Shown: piece after piece, positions 45,984-57,194 of the stretch
How positions within the stretch are numbered: position 1 is the first letter of the stretch
Layout of the letters: each line of letters opens with the position of its first letter
Source of the DNA: Holothuria scabra
Lineage: Eukaryota > Echinodermata > Holothuroidea > Aspidochirotida > Holothuriidae
Direction of reading: 5' to 3'
NCBI GenBank assembly: GCA_037179385.1
Contig: CM074190.1
Span: 9,139,784-9,203,783 of the forward strand
DNA length: 64,000 nt
The notes under the pieces: model-generated
The model's input: only the letters and a program-made list of their open reading frames with translations
Databases searched by the model: none
Told to the model about the DNA's origin: nothing
Translations under genes and position numbers: made by a program

Positions 45984-48704
45984 CAGTACCGGCGCTGTAT
46001 CTGTCACACCCCAAGTTGACTTTCAACTTGGCAGACGTTGATCAACTAGTCGAATCTTTTCTGTGTCAACTTGGAGTCAACTCGAATCAACGACCCCTCC
46101 TCCTTCCTGATATTTCCTTTGAAGTTCCGCCCATTGTTAGTCAACGTTGCACTCTCTTTTCACGTACAACATTGAGGCACAAAGCACTGGGAAATTTCAA
46201 TAGGGAGGCTGGCCGATCGATAGCGAGGGGATTATCAGTCCTTCATTGAAAATAGTATCTAGTTGTACAGTGTACTGCTGTGTACAGTTGAGTGCGGAAC
46301 ATTGTTTCATGAGTGATTCCTGTCCGTACAGAAACAAAAAGCAGTCATGAATGTGCACAGTGTGCTACGGTACTGATACTGCAGAGGGCTTCAGACTGCA
46401 ATATAACTATGAACAACTTTTAGGAATAGAAAGTCCCTCACCGTAAAATTACATTTAATCTAGTGTTCGACCGATCACCTGTTAAGTAATCGGCATAGGG
46501 CCGATTATACCATTGTCGGTTAATAATCGGCATTGGTAAAATTCTGCTCATCAGCTGGCCATTACCACCGATAATATGCAAACTGGAAAAAGAGGCTAAA
46601 ATATACTTGAAACTTGCTCTTGGTGTGGTGAAAAAATCCCGTAATTACTCAATCCTTCAACTTCCCGCCAAAACGGGATACATTAATAATTAAAACCGTA
46701 TAAATTTTACCCCTGCCATGGGAGTAATCATTTGATATTTTCCGCTAAAACCCTGTAGTATTACCTGCCATTATATTTAGAATTGCATTGAAGATGTATT
46801 CCTTGCAGTCTCGCAGAAAGCACCGCGTAAGCTGCTGTACAAGCTGTGCTACACAAAACACATAGTACAGACTATTGAGTCGCAGTGTTTCGCTGTTTTT
46901 TCAGATCCCCCAGCTTAGCATATTATCCGTGCACGTTTTGTGCACGCAGCACCTAGAATCTTGTGTATTTCGGTGGTTATTTTTTGCATAAATTAAGCCA
47001 TTCCCAGCATTCCTTTCGTAATATTATATACAGTGGGACTTCTGCAATGTTGTCATACTACGTCATTGCAAACGTAAAGAACGATGCACGTGGTCTCCGG
47101 CAGCAAACTTGGCCCACGCATGCAGTAGACTTACGTGCGAGTCCGTTTTTACCGCCAAACAAGGCGTCGTATTTTTCTCGGTGACATCATATCGATACGA
47201 TCCATTGCAAAATTTAAATTGGCTTGTGCATCGTGATTGGTTCAATTGCTTTGATTGTAGCCAGCCAATCACAACTCGCGCCTTGGCCTATGGGATTTAG
47301 TGTGTGAAAATACTCGGTCTCGAGACACATTTCCCCATTGAGTTTGTGTTACGATGATCGCACTTCACAAGCTTATATAGCCGGCTAGCGCAGCCGGGCG
47401 AGCCCCGTGCTAAATTCACCAAGAAATGACATCACAAATCTCTGCAAACGTGGATTTTTGGGGGATCTGATTTAAGTGCATTTCAGTTGCAGATTCTTTC
47501 CAAACGAGACGTAAGTTCTGGACACGAACTGCAAAAATTGTATGGGGATATTTATATCAGAAAAGAACCATAAGAAATGTTAATCGGGTGCAATTGTTTT
47601 GCTGCCCAGAACTGCTAAGATTGTCATGATTTTTCTGCATCGGGTTCGTTGAAGCAGGATAGTAGCTACAGTACATTTACGCAACTACAACCCAGTCCAG
47701 TAAAATAATGCTAATGTTCCGACATGATTAGGGGATGAAAACTAGACAAAAACGATGTTGGCCTAAGAAATAAATTATCAAAGGGCATGTGACATCGACT
47801 GCAAACAATTCTACAGTATTAATGGTTGTATCTACACTTTTGGAAAGAAAATATTACGATATTCCGTTCGTGAAACGAACAAACTATTCCTTATAATTTC
47901 CATCCTGAACTGGTTATGGTAATACGATACACACGAAGCAAGGGGTGCCTACTACAGTGACAAAGCTTTTAGTTAATTAACCTTAATTAACCATTTATTA
48001 TCACGCGCGCTCTTGACCGAAACTGGAGTAAGGTCACTGTGCTCATTTTCCAGTGACGCTCAGCTTGTCCTACTACACTGTGTACGGACTCTAAAAACAG
48101 TAACGGCAAGGGCGACCTGTCATATTTTCAAATAGAAAATCTATGAGTCTTCATGTTTGGAAAAGTTCCATATCTCTATGGCTGATTTATTTCCTCTTTC
48201 ACACTGAAGAAACTCCCTGCAAGATCATTATTTTCCAGTCAGGAGGTTACCCTTTTTTTTTTTTAACCATGATCACCTACGGCACTGACAGTAAGCTCAA
48301 GCAGACTTGCCCAGTATCGTACATGCAGTACCGGTATCGTACGTACAGTATATGTAGGAATATACTACTTGCTACTATTTTATCGATCGTACGGCAGATA
48401 GTTTATTGTTCTGTCTTCACTTATCCACACACCTTTCTTGCTCAAATAAACTTGACTTTTAAGTTAAAAATCCTTTTACAATACAATAGGGCTTCCTCTG
48501 CTGGACACAAAGGAGACTAGACACACTGATGAATGAATGGACTAGTTGAGGATTAGGGGCCAGACTCGGCAGACATGATTGACATGTTACCATGGTCCTA
48601 TTGAAATTAACAATGAAAAAAGTGGTTGATCAACTGCATTTGGTCAACCATCATCAAACTAGCGTTGGTGAGTTGAAAGCGTGACAGATAGGGCGCCAGT
48701 ACTG
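45984..48704. mobile_element. 2.72-kb TA-flanked DNA transposon (Tc1/mariner-type ends), non-autonomous
   Basis: Terminal inverted repeats start CAGTACCGGCGC at 45984 and, inverted, CAGTACTGGCGC ending at 48704. They match at 21 of 24 positions. Each end is bordered by TA (45982-45983 and 48705-48706), the target duplication of the Tc1/mariner group, whose ends often begin CAGT. Subterminal TTGATCAAC/AGTTGACT-type palindromes occur at both ends. I see no transposase frame in the interior, which includes repeated ATCGGC/GCCGAT words near 46465-46560. Confidence 0.7.
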
Positions 48705-48731
48705 TAGCACCATAATCCCTCGCCCCTGAAA

Positions 48732-49030
48732 CTAGTTTGACAACTGGGATTCCACAGCCCTAGTCACCATCCTTCCCAATTCATTGGCCCCAACGCCTGA
48801 CAAATGCAGCCTGTCTCTAGCGAATAGATCCCGTCTATTATGAAATTTGGCCCATGTATCAACAAATTTGAAACCCCCTTGAGAACACTCGTTTTGCAAC
48901 CACTTTTTCAAACTCGCAATTTTACCGGAAGAAACCTTTCTGTCAAACCTAGGGAGAATACCACAAATAACCCCCTTACTGCGTGTGGACTTAAGTTTAC
49001 TGATCAGTTCCTTAAATTTTGACCTGAGTA
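48732..49030 (-). pseudogene. LINE 2 ORF1 C-terminal part, probable SGNH-esterase-like domain
   Basis: Open minus frame of about 99 codons ending in TAG at 48734-48732. It includes GVICGILPRFDRKV, KFVDTWAKFHNRRDLF and RDRLHLSGVGANELGRMV. The final D-x-LHL-S-x-x-G pattern is that of the catalytic Asp/His region of SGNH hydrolases found in ORF1 of some CR1-like LINEs. The frame shifts upstream of SSNLCRDSQF. Assignment to LINE 2 rests on orientation and adjacency to its ORF2 across the inserted transposon. Confidence 0.65.
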
Positions 49031-49407
49031 AAAATTGACTATCCCTACAGAGATTGGAACTCTATCCCCCATGTTATTACGATTGAACCGTCTGTTTCAT
49101 CCTTTCCTGCTGCTATCTCTAACTGGATCCTCTCCCATACAGTAGGTGGATCAGAGACCCATCGGCAAATACATGGGTCCTCATTCAGTCAACTCTTTAG
49201 GGCCTGTGTTGTTTGCTTTTACTTGCACTGGCTGCTCTGTGGTTGTTTGGTTTGTGGTTTTGTCTGTTGGTTTTGTTTGTATTTCAATTTAGTTCCTAGT
49301 TGCACTTTTTGTTTTGGTTGTGTTGACTTCTTTTAACTGTTATCTGTGCACTTCTGTGATGGCTGTTTTAGCCTTTTGGAGTTGTGAACAGAAGAACTGA
49401 AGACTGA

Positions 49408-49880
49408 AGCAGTACGGTCTGGGACCCCTACACAAACAGCTTGATGAACCAAATTGAGATGGTACAAAGATGTACTGCAAGATTTGCTCTCCACTGCTAC
49501 AGGCTGTACAATTGTACTTATAGTGTTGGCCATATGCTTCAGATTTTGCATTGTCCAACCCTTGCTGAGAGACGAAGGTTAGCTAGATTGTCCATGTTTA
49601 CCAAGATCCAGGATCAACCAGTTGCCATTGATCCAAATAAGTATCTTAGGCCTATGTCTAAAAATTATTAACTCCCCACTCGTCATGAAAACTCTGAAGG
49701 GTACTTCATTCCTAGCCTAGCTCTACTCCCCCCCCCCCCCCCCCCCCCGGAACTATACGTGAATGGAACTGTCTACCTGAGGATATTATTAAGGATCCCT
49801 CCTTGAGTGCATTTAAGATGAAAATCCAAGTACTGCAGGATAGTTGTGCCGACATAGCCAATATGCCTCTCCAGCGCAGG
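49408..49880 (+). pseudogene. LINE 3: reverse-transcriptase C-terminal fragment
   Basis: Plus strand reads VWDPYTNSLMNQIEMVQR, then CTARFAL and PTLAERRRLARLSMFTKI, and after a 21-C tract (49728-49748) RTIREWNCLPEDIIKDPSL. These are the conserved end of ORF2 in CR1-like LINEs. It is not the missing tail of LINE 1, because it repeats a segment that LINE 1 already has. Confidence 0.75.
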
Positions 49881-50589
49881 AGTTTTCACTTTTGAAGTTG
49901 GCACTATTGTAACTGTTAGGCCTAACATTAAATACCGAAAGATGATGATGATGTAGCCTATGGCAGGGGGGTCCTAGACCTATCACAATTCCTCTAATTT
50001 CACTGATTTTTAGAAAGTGCATTCCCGCCATGGTGGAAAGGTGCGAAACCTGTGGCGGAATGTTATGGCGGGATGTACCGATGGCGGAATGACACTGTAT
50101 CCGTATCGCAGAACCCGTTCTTACAATGTGAAGAGCCTGACGTTAACTTGGCCTTGCCTCAAAATGAACTTAGCCTAGCCCTACACAACAAGGAACCAAA
50201 AAGTCAGAGTACAAGAGATATCACCATGCTTTATGTTTCGTACAAAGAATAAAAGGGACAAGAAACGGTAAAATGTTTACCATAGCAATGTCTGGAGCCG
50301 AACAGACTTGACATTCCTCAGTCTCGGAGTCAGAGTCAGACTGCGCCTGTTATGAAGTACGTCAGGGTAATCCTTCTGTTGGGTCATACTAAATGTAGCC
50401 CGGGTCGCCCGTACTACCTAATTGTTGCCCGGCTATGCAATTTGTACGTACACCTTCCTTGCTTCTGTCATTGCTGATGAGATACAACACAGCATTATTG
50501 AAAAGGTCGCTTTGTGCTCTGAAGATCTTTTGGGGCTTTGGCATTGGCAATGAGTACTTACCAAATTGAATAGAGGCATGATCACACTT
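49881..50589. other. non-coding, no gene recognised
   Basis: A minus-strand frame here runs into the MITE-like repeat at 50590, and a good donor (TTTG/GTAAGT) occurs on the minus strand at 50554-50563. No matching exon follows, so no gene is called. Confidence 0.45.
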
Positions 50590-50800
50590 GTGGTAATCCG
50601 CGATGTTGCTAGACTTGGCCAAGTCTCTCGTGAGTGTTCCGCGGGGAGTTGACAACTTTCTCTTCAAAATCCACCTGCTGCAGCATAGCAGAGAATATCG
50701 TATTTTCCTTTTATCTAATACGCCCTCTATCGGTCTATTAACTCTATCGTTTCTCAACGAGAGACTTGGGACAATTGGTTTCTATGACGTCATACTAATG
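50590..50800 (+). repeat. MITE-like repeat with AGACTTGGCCAAGTCT palindrome, copy A
   Basis: Carries the 16-bp palindrome AGACTTGGCCAAGTCT followed by CTCGTGAG at the left and, near the right, the inverse CTCAACGAGAGACTTGG, so the unit has inverted ends about 165 bp apart. A TGACGTCA site (CREB/ATF-type) and a CCAATTG-type box follow. The same unit is present in reverse at 56915-57105. Confidence 0.7.
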
Positions 50801-53800
50801 AGGCTATTTATTATTCATCTTTAAACTGTATCAGCACTACCAACCAATCAGCATTCTCAAACATAAACTTTAGTATCGCCCAATTGAAGGTTTGTATAGA
50901 AACGTGAGTGAATAATATTAAAGACCCTGATCATACCCATAATAATTAAATATTTAAAACTACCTTACACGATCCTTTCTTAAATATTTAAGCGTATAAG
51001 GAGTAATTAAGTTGATATCTCTCATGGTAAAACGAAAATACGATCGCTCTTTATAACCTTGAAAAGTAGTATCGTCTTCCATTGAGGCGTAGCAGAAAAC
51101 GTGATGTTTTTGAGCCCGTACCATAGTGCAATACTTCCAAAATGGGAAATTCGCATGATGTAAAATAAGTGATACAATAAATGTGACAATTCTATCTATC
51201 CTGCGGGCACGAAATCGGAGTTTACAGCGACGTAACACATTGAATTAGTACTTGAAGCAATTATGCGAATTGACTACAGACACAAATCATTGTAGGGCTA
51301 CTGTTATTGTCAGGTTGTAGCCCACAAAAAATGAACAGTATTGCAACGAACGAAACCGTCTGAATCAAAAAAAGTACTCAACTGAGATTACGAGATTACA
51401 GGCAGATAAGTCAAATGGGCAGGAGAAGAATATGCCGTTATTTGATGGATGAAGGATAATTTTGCTGTCAAACCTAAGGGGATATGTCTTTAGTCTCATC
51501 TCTTTACTTCCCCGTCAATGCCCTCTCCCCCCCCCCCCCCCATCCTTGATACTGCTGTAGTAGCAGTCAGGCACAAAGCCAGGATTGTGTCACCGGGGAG
51601 GGGGTTCGTGTCATGGGGCACTAAATGAGGGAAGAATAGGGAGAAAAAATCGCTATTTTAGGTGTTTTTCTGACCCCCCCCCCCGGGCTATGCCATGCAC
51701 TGGCAGCGGTGGTGCAAGACTGTCAAAACTGGATGGGGTGGGGACAAATAAAGGGCACAGGATAATGTTGGGGGCAAAAATTTTGGACGCAGCTCCAAAC
51801 AGAATACAGATCCCAAAGCATTCATTCCCATTCAGGCTGGAGGTAGGCATGTCCAGGGGGCGAAAACCCAAAAGCTTGCAAGGATATATCTCAGTATGAA
51901 AAATTAGATCTGGAGAGGTATATTATTTATTTTTTTCTGTGTACTCAATTCTTAACTGACCTAAGTTGGGAAGGGACACAGGCCAAAATCTTGGGAAGGG
52001 GGACAAATAATGCATGCCAGGGTTGGCTCCTCTGCAGCTGCACCAATGGGCGTTAACTCTTTTCATGTGGGCCAATTTCACCTGGGATTAATAAGTGGCC
52101 TTTATGTGATAGCCCACTTCACTGATATGAGAGAGCTCTGGGGCAAACAACTGATAGGTGGGGAGAATATGGGTCAGCTTCCCAATTAATATCCCTACCT
52201 GTGAGCTACTCACATGGTGGCCTTGTTCATCTAATGTAGTTTTGTTACCTGTGATATGCATTGGTTCCCCATGTCATTGTTCCCCTCATATTTTTAAGTG
52301 CATGCCCAATAACCATATCTCTAACCCAAACCCCTATAACCCCAATGAGTTGATTGGTTGGGGAGCAGTGAGTGAGACATGGGACTTTTGAGATAGGGTA
52401 CCAAAACGAGATGGAATATATGAAAGTGGGACTTATGAGACATGGGAACAATAAACCCTATGTGATAAGGTAGAAATAGAAAGCCATCTTGTAGAGTATT
52501 GACCACAGTGATTCTTTCATACAGCCAGCAGCACTAACTAGGTATAACACTTAATTCAATATAAACATGTGTTTAATTTGAATCTGATAATTTTTATTCC
52601 TCCTTTTACTGATTGCTGCCAATCTCAAACAATGATAAGTAGGATAAGACATGCATAGCCTACTGAAACAGTGATCCAAGCTCAGAGAGAAAGAGAGAGA
52701 TTAACATGGCTATTTTGCAAATCTTTCAGATTATGTATCATGTAGGAGGCACGGCTCGATTTTCTTGGTTGTGCGATTGTCTGGGACAACTAAAATTCCA
52801 TAGGGACAACCAAAAGGTGGAAGAATTATATTCCAGCAGCTTGCTTTTATCTGAATGAAGAAGTATGTTGTACATGCTGACTGATCAACTCGTTGCAAAA
52901 TTTTCCATCATAGTTTCACACTTCAAGTGCCTTTGTCTTGCAAAAATTTTATCATTTCATTCTTCCAGACCAATTATACATAAATGCAATTACTGTTTTG
53001 TGCTGTAATTGGTCAAAAAATGTTTTGGACAGCCAAATTTTCTTTAGGACAACTGAAAATTTGGAATTGGTTGCCCAAGGACAACCACAAATTTTTCTGA
53101 AAATTGAGGCCTGAAGGTAGGCCTTTACCTTCCCAGGACCATGAAGGACAAAAATATCTTGTCTCAGAGAAGCAATTCATAATTTTAAATCCCACCTGTA
53201 ACCTTACATCACTTAAATTAAACACTCTATCTGCATGGCCTGTCTGGTTGCAGTTTTACGGAGCCCTAGGTCTCTACCCACCCCCCCCCCCACCCCACCC
53301 CTTAAAAAACTAAGTTGTCCCTGAAACCATGTGCATAAGCCTGCCACTTGTAAGGCTTTCGCTGAGTTTACACTGTCTCAAGAGGTTATGGAATGTAGAA
53401 CTAGACTGTAGTAATGCAAGTTTTACAGGTACTTACCTGCAATGATTTGTAACCAGGCTGCATGTGCTATGCATTACAGTAGTTTTAATCCTCCAATTAA
53501 CTTACCTGTGATGATGGGATTATTGCTAATCCGAAGTGATCACCCAGACGCATGTCAGAATGATGCTCAGTTACAGATGGTAATGTATAAAGTGTCTCTC
53601 CACTTGTCACTTTTGTGCAACACTTGCCAGATTCTTTTCCATCACCCTAACCACAAACACACAAAAAATCCAAGTACACAAAAATATTGCAAAGGCTAGT
53701 AGTGGTAAGGACATGTTGTGTATACATCATACAAGGGTGCTGACAAAATACCCCATAATTTGCACTTAGCTCCCCCTATACTTTCTACCCAAACCCTCCA

Positions 53801-54349
53801 CAAAAATGCTCCTTAAACCAGTGAGTTGCTATCATCATACCACATTTGTACGTAAACTGTGCAGGTCTCAATAAGCTCAATAAAACTGGAAACATTTCTC
53901 AATTTCTCAATCTCAGGAAGCTGTGTACTACTGTAAGACTTCTACAGTTGTTGAAATCATCATGCCGTACATCACACCACCTCTATTAATAAAGAATTTT
54001 TACTCATTGTACCCATGGAAGCAGCTTGCTTTATTAAGCAAAATAAAAAAATCAACAAAATTCCTGCTACATGCTATTAACTAAATCATACTGATTGTTG
54101 AAAGCATCTCTTCTGTGAACAGCTACAGTGGTCCTTGTTTTTCTACTACAGCAGTTGAAAAATATTTTCTTTAATGTTTAATTGGTAGGTCCCTGTTTAA
54201 AATGTAGCTCTATATGTACCAGTTATTGCTTTATTGAAGGACAAGTGCAAATACCAATCATGACAGTTCAATGATAATTTCACACTGTTCTCTAATTAAA
54301 CACCACAGTTGCACCAACTGGTTGTACTGGTACTGGTATCAGATGATTG
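50801..54349. other. repeat-rich non-coding stretch
   Basis: Poly-C tracts at 51527-51541, 51674-51684 and 53281-53291. The block at 51570-51900 is poly-G/C-flanked repeat DNA. Blocks at 52030-52460 share phrases such as TAATAAGTGG and AGCCCAC with 30600-30720, suggesting another dispersed family. No exon supported. Confidence 0.5.
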
Positions 54350-54640
54350 TCAAGTGCAGTCTATCTCTTTTTTCAAAAATTGCAATGAAATATTTTCCAG
54401 GCCAAAAATTTTATTAACATAGTTCATGTAATCACTCATTCCATGTAAAATTGGAGTCAAGATACTGTAGGCTTTCAACACATAACTATACATTCCATGC
54501 CTAATATACTCCATATACCGTGCTAAGCTTGGTGTTAAATGTTTTATGAACTGCATAGCCTGGTTGCCTGCTGACTCTGCCAAAGATGGTGGCTTTGCAG
54601 TATGTATAGTCCCACTTTCTCCAATGGCTCAAGTTCTGTG
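54350..54640 (-). CDS. candidate coding exon, product unknown
   Basis: An open minus frame of about 90 codons ends at TGA (54350-54352), preceded by a strong acceptor, TTTTTCTTTTACACAG, ending near 54641. Its sequence includes NQAMQFIKHLTPSLARYM and SILTPILHGMSDYMNYVN, amphipathic and protein-like. Directly after that acceptor the frame meets TGA, so it would need the next AG (TTGAG) as acceptor or a different structure. I do not recognise the family. Confidence 0.3.
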
Positions 54641-56422
54641 TAAAAGAAAAATGAAGGAGAATTAAGAACACTTTAAAAAGTTCATACCATTCACTCTTGA
54701 AGCAAATATTTCACCAAGGAGACTTGATGGAAACACTGCACGATGAAACATGCAGTGCTACAGCACTAGTGCGCTAGCATGTAGTCTGATGACCCAATTT
54801 TTTCACTCAGATTAGTACAAGAAAACAACACACATTTAGCCTGGGCTACCTCGAATTAATGGTATCAAAATCTTATAGTCTTCAAGTTGTACCATATTCT
54901 TTGTGTAGATATTCACATTCATAAAAAATACAACCAGTGCAATTTACTGTAGCTGTTCCTGAAGTTACAAAATAGGCAGTATGCCTACACATGAATGCTC
55001 ATTTATTGTAAATTATGCTAGGGCTCAAAATTAGCAGTTATACATTTCATAAAACTTGTCAAGTGATCTTTCAGTGCCTGGGTAATTAGGCCCAATTTTC
55101 TCATCGCAAACAGTACCAATTCTTCTACTGTAACCTTCTCAATTAAGCCCCTCCCACAATTGTCTAAAAGTCGCCCTCATCCAGACACAATCTCATTTTA
55201 TTGCTTCAGGGGGAATAAAGAAAGCTCAATGTGTATAATCAAAACACTATCAGAACGGTTTGTGCTGTGTAATATAAGTTTTGATACTCTGCAATGTTTG
55301 AATTAGTAGTCAATCAAAAAGCTGAGCCAATTGAGAGTTTCTGTTACCCTATACTAGAAGTGTAGTTTGGGGTGAGAGGATTGTCCCTTTAATTTCCTGG
55401 TTTTCTGAAGGATTGACAATCCCTTGTACAGTAGCACAGTGTTACACCTAGCTTGTATAAAGCAATTATTTTGTTAGGAAGCAAAACTAGTCCCTTCAGC
55501 ATGGTTCCTCTAAAATGTACACATGCAACTCTCTGACTAAGTAAAAGCCTGAACAAAGTTGTAAGCAAGTTTGAAGAATTGATATCTTTGAACCTCTGGG
55601 TAGAATGGGGCCACCTGAATTAAGCAAGGCCAAGTAGAAAATGCCTTTTACCTTATTCATGGTCTGGGACAATTAATTTTGACCTATATGCAGCTACCAA
55701 TTGCCCCAAGTCCTGTATGTTGTGGTGCCTATAGCTGTCAACTTAAAGGGCCTGGCTGCAATAATCTTGCAATGTCATATGAAGATTTATGCACCTATCA
55801 ATTGCAACACTGACACTTCCTAGACCTGGGGACGGTCAGGTCTTGCCTGGGAACTTTATTTTTGAAATTGTTAAATCCCCAGACAGAGCCTGGCCATATC
55901 CAAGCTGGGTTGGGAATACATTGCTCGAGGGTAAACCCCCTGCCAAGTCCCCACTGTCAGCTAGGCACTATGCATACCACCAGAAAAAGACCTGACAGAT
56001 TACCCCGGCCTTCGGATCCAGACTGATGGAGTGAAATCCTAGCACACTCAAGTCTCGGCCGGGTGCACGGGGACAGAATGACTGTGAAATCAGTTCCCGG
56101 TCAAATCCCATCCCTGGGTCTAGGAGACTAGGCCGGGGTCGAGGTTGCAATTATTGGTAATATAGTAGCTGAAGTGCATTAGTTTACCTCAATTATACCA
56201 GCATGCCCGGATATGCCTTCTTCAATTTGCAGACTCCCAGTACTAGTTCCCCTTGCCGTCCTCTATGCTGAACAGTGGCTCATCATATTCATTAATCATA
56301 AGGTATAAAGTTGTGAAGTTCCTCTGCTACACTTGCATATACAACACGGTCAAACTTCATTGTTATTGCAGAGCACTAACGTTACACACATGAACAGCCC
56401 ACATGATAGAATATTTTCTAAC
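54641..56422. other. mostly repeat DNA between two exon candidates
   Basis: Holds the inverted MITE copy (55086-55392) and a GC-richer block at 55820-56160 with several CCGGG/CCCGG words and a B-box-like GGTCAAATCCC, possibly another SINE remnant. Exon candidates here are not supported. Confidence 0.45.
55086..55392 (-). mobile_element. TTAA-flanked MITE, copy 5 (inverted)
   Basis: Reverse-orientation copy: TTAA at 55389-55392 beside AGGGACAATCCTCTCACCCC (minus strand), and the other end reading GGCCTAATT on the minus strand, where the TTAA has decayed to TTAG. Internal phrases such as TGTGGGAGGGGC match the other copies. Confidence 0.75.
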
Positions 56423-56741
56423 TCACACATTGTCTATGCAGTGTTTACGAAATAACGTTGTTGTTAGATCTCGTAGTATATACTTATACTGTAACTTGTA
56501 AGCGTCATTTCCTTCTCTGCGCTTCAATTCGTGTAACTCAACCGCTAAAGGTGGTCGATCGATAAATTTACTTCTTAAATCCTGCCGGTAATCAAACTCC
56601 GACGTCTTCTTGGTCCCCCATACATTAATAATGACTCTTTCTAAACCCCTGCGAATGTCTTTCGGAATAATTTCAGATGTTATTGCAAAGAAAATAGTCG
56701 CTTCATCGGTACGGTAGGGGCTCTACATTTGTCGACTGCAT
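56423..56741 (-). CDS. candidate first coding exon with a one-base frame break, product unknown
   Basis: A minus frame of 97 codons runs from the CCC after a TAG at about 56724 to TGA at 56423-56425, with no in-frame ATG. It includes DEATIFFAITSEIIPKDIRR, INVWGTKKTSEFDYRQDL and DRPPLAVELHELKRREG. Codon content is balanced and charged, unlike the surrounding DNA. An ATG at 56741-56739 opens the frame MQSTNVEP, which enters the long frame if one C of the CCCC at 56720-56717 is removed. The end overlaps a good donor, AATGT/GTGAGT (56426-56421). It may be a real first exon with an assembly or allelic indel, or a recent pseudogene. The family is not recognised. Confidence 0.45.
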
Positions 56742-56914
56742 GCTAGCACTACTGGCTGCCAGATATGAATGACAAGGTCATGTGACCTAATATATGTTTA
56801 TTCATATCACGATTTACAGACTGTCAACTTTGATTGGACTAGATATTGAGAAACTACTACATATTATTCATCTTAATGAGGGATGAATAAAGTAAAGGAA
56901 TAACATAAAAATTA

Positions 56915-57105
56915 TGACGTCATAGAAACCAATTGTCCCAAGTCTCTCGTTGAGAAGCGATACCTTTATAGACCGATAGAGGGCGTATTAGAAAAAAGGC
57001 AAATACGGTATGCTGTTCTGTGTTGTGTAGAGTTGGTGTTGTCAGCTCCGGGGAACACTCACGAGAGACTTGGCCAAGTCTACGATGTTGCGGTTACCCT
57101 GATGA
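56915..57105 (-). repeat. MITE-like repeat with AGACTTGGCCAAGTCT palindrome, copy B
   Basis: Reverse-complement partner of 50590-50800, sharing the TGACGTCA site, the CGAGAGACTTGG inverted ends, GACCGATAGAGGGCGTATTA and the 16-bp palindrome (here as TTGGCCAAGTCT). It ends about 170 nt upstream of the candidate start codon at 56741. Confidence 0.7.
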
Positions 57106-57194
57106 AATTAAGGAATTACTGTAAATTGTAACTTACACATGTCAAAACACGAAGGCGTTTCGGTGTAAGATAATTGCTCTTTACAAGTGATGCA

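Larger units (their letters stand above)
42846..49400 (-). mobile_element. LINE 2: CR1-like non-LTR retrotransposon, split by a DNA transposon
   Basis: Minus-strand order: AC-rich 5' region (about 49400-49150), probable ORF1 esterase-like part (49030-48732), DNA transposon (48704-45984), ORF2 endonuclease and reverse transcriptase (about 45950-43123), a short 3' UTR, and the (TTATG) tail (43020-42846). Removing the transposon and one TA joins the end of ORF1 to the start of ORF2 in the same orientation. The 5' end is not precisely placed. Confidence 0.75.

Noticed and set aside
46000..48700. Transposase gene within the 2.72-kb TA-flanked element
   Set aside because: I looked for a long frame or D-D-E/D context on both strands and saw none; the element appears non-autonomous.
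49441..49671. Missing 3' end of LINE 1 displaced by the LINE 2 insertion
   Set aside because: The fragment repeats the VQR..ARF region that LINE 1 already contains, so it is a separate copy.
50389..50757. 122-codon minus-strand frame
   Set aside because: Half of it lies in the palindrome-ended repeat shared with 56915-57105, and no family is recognised.
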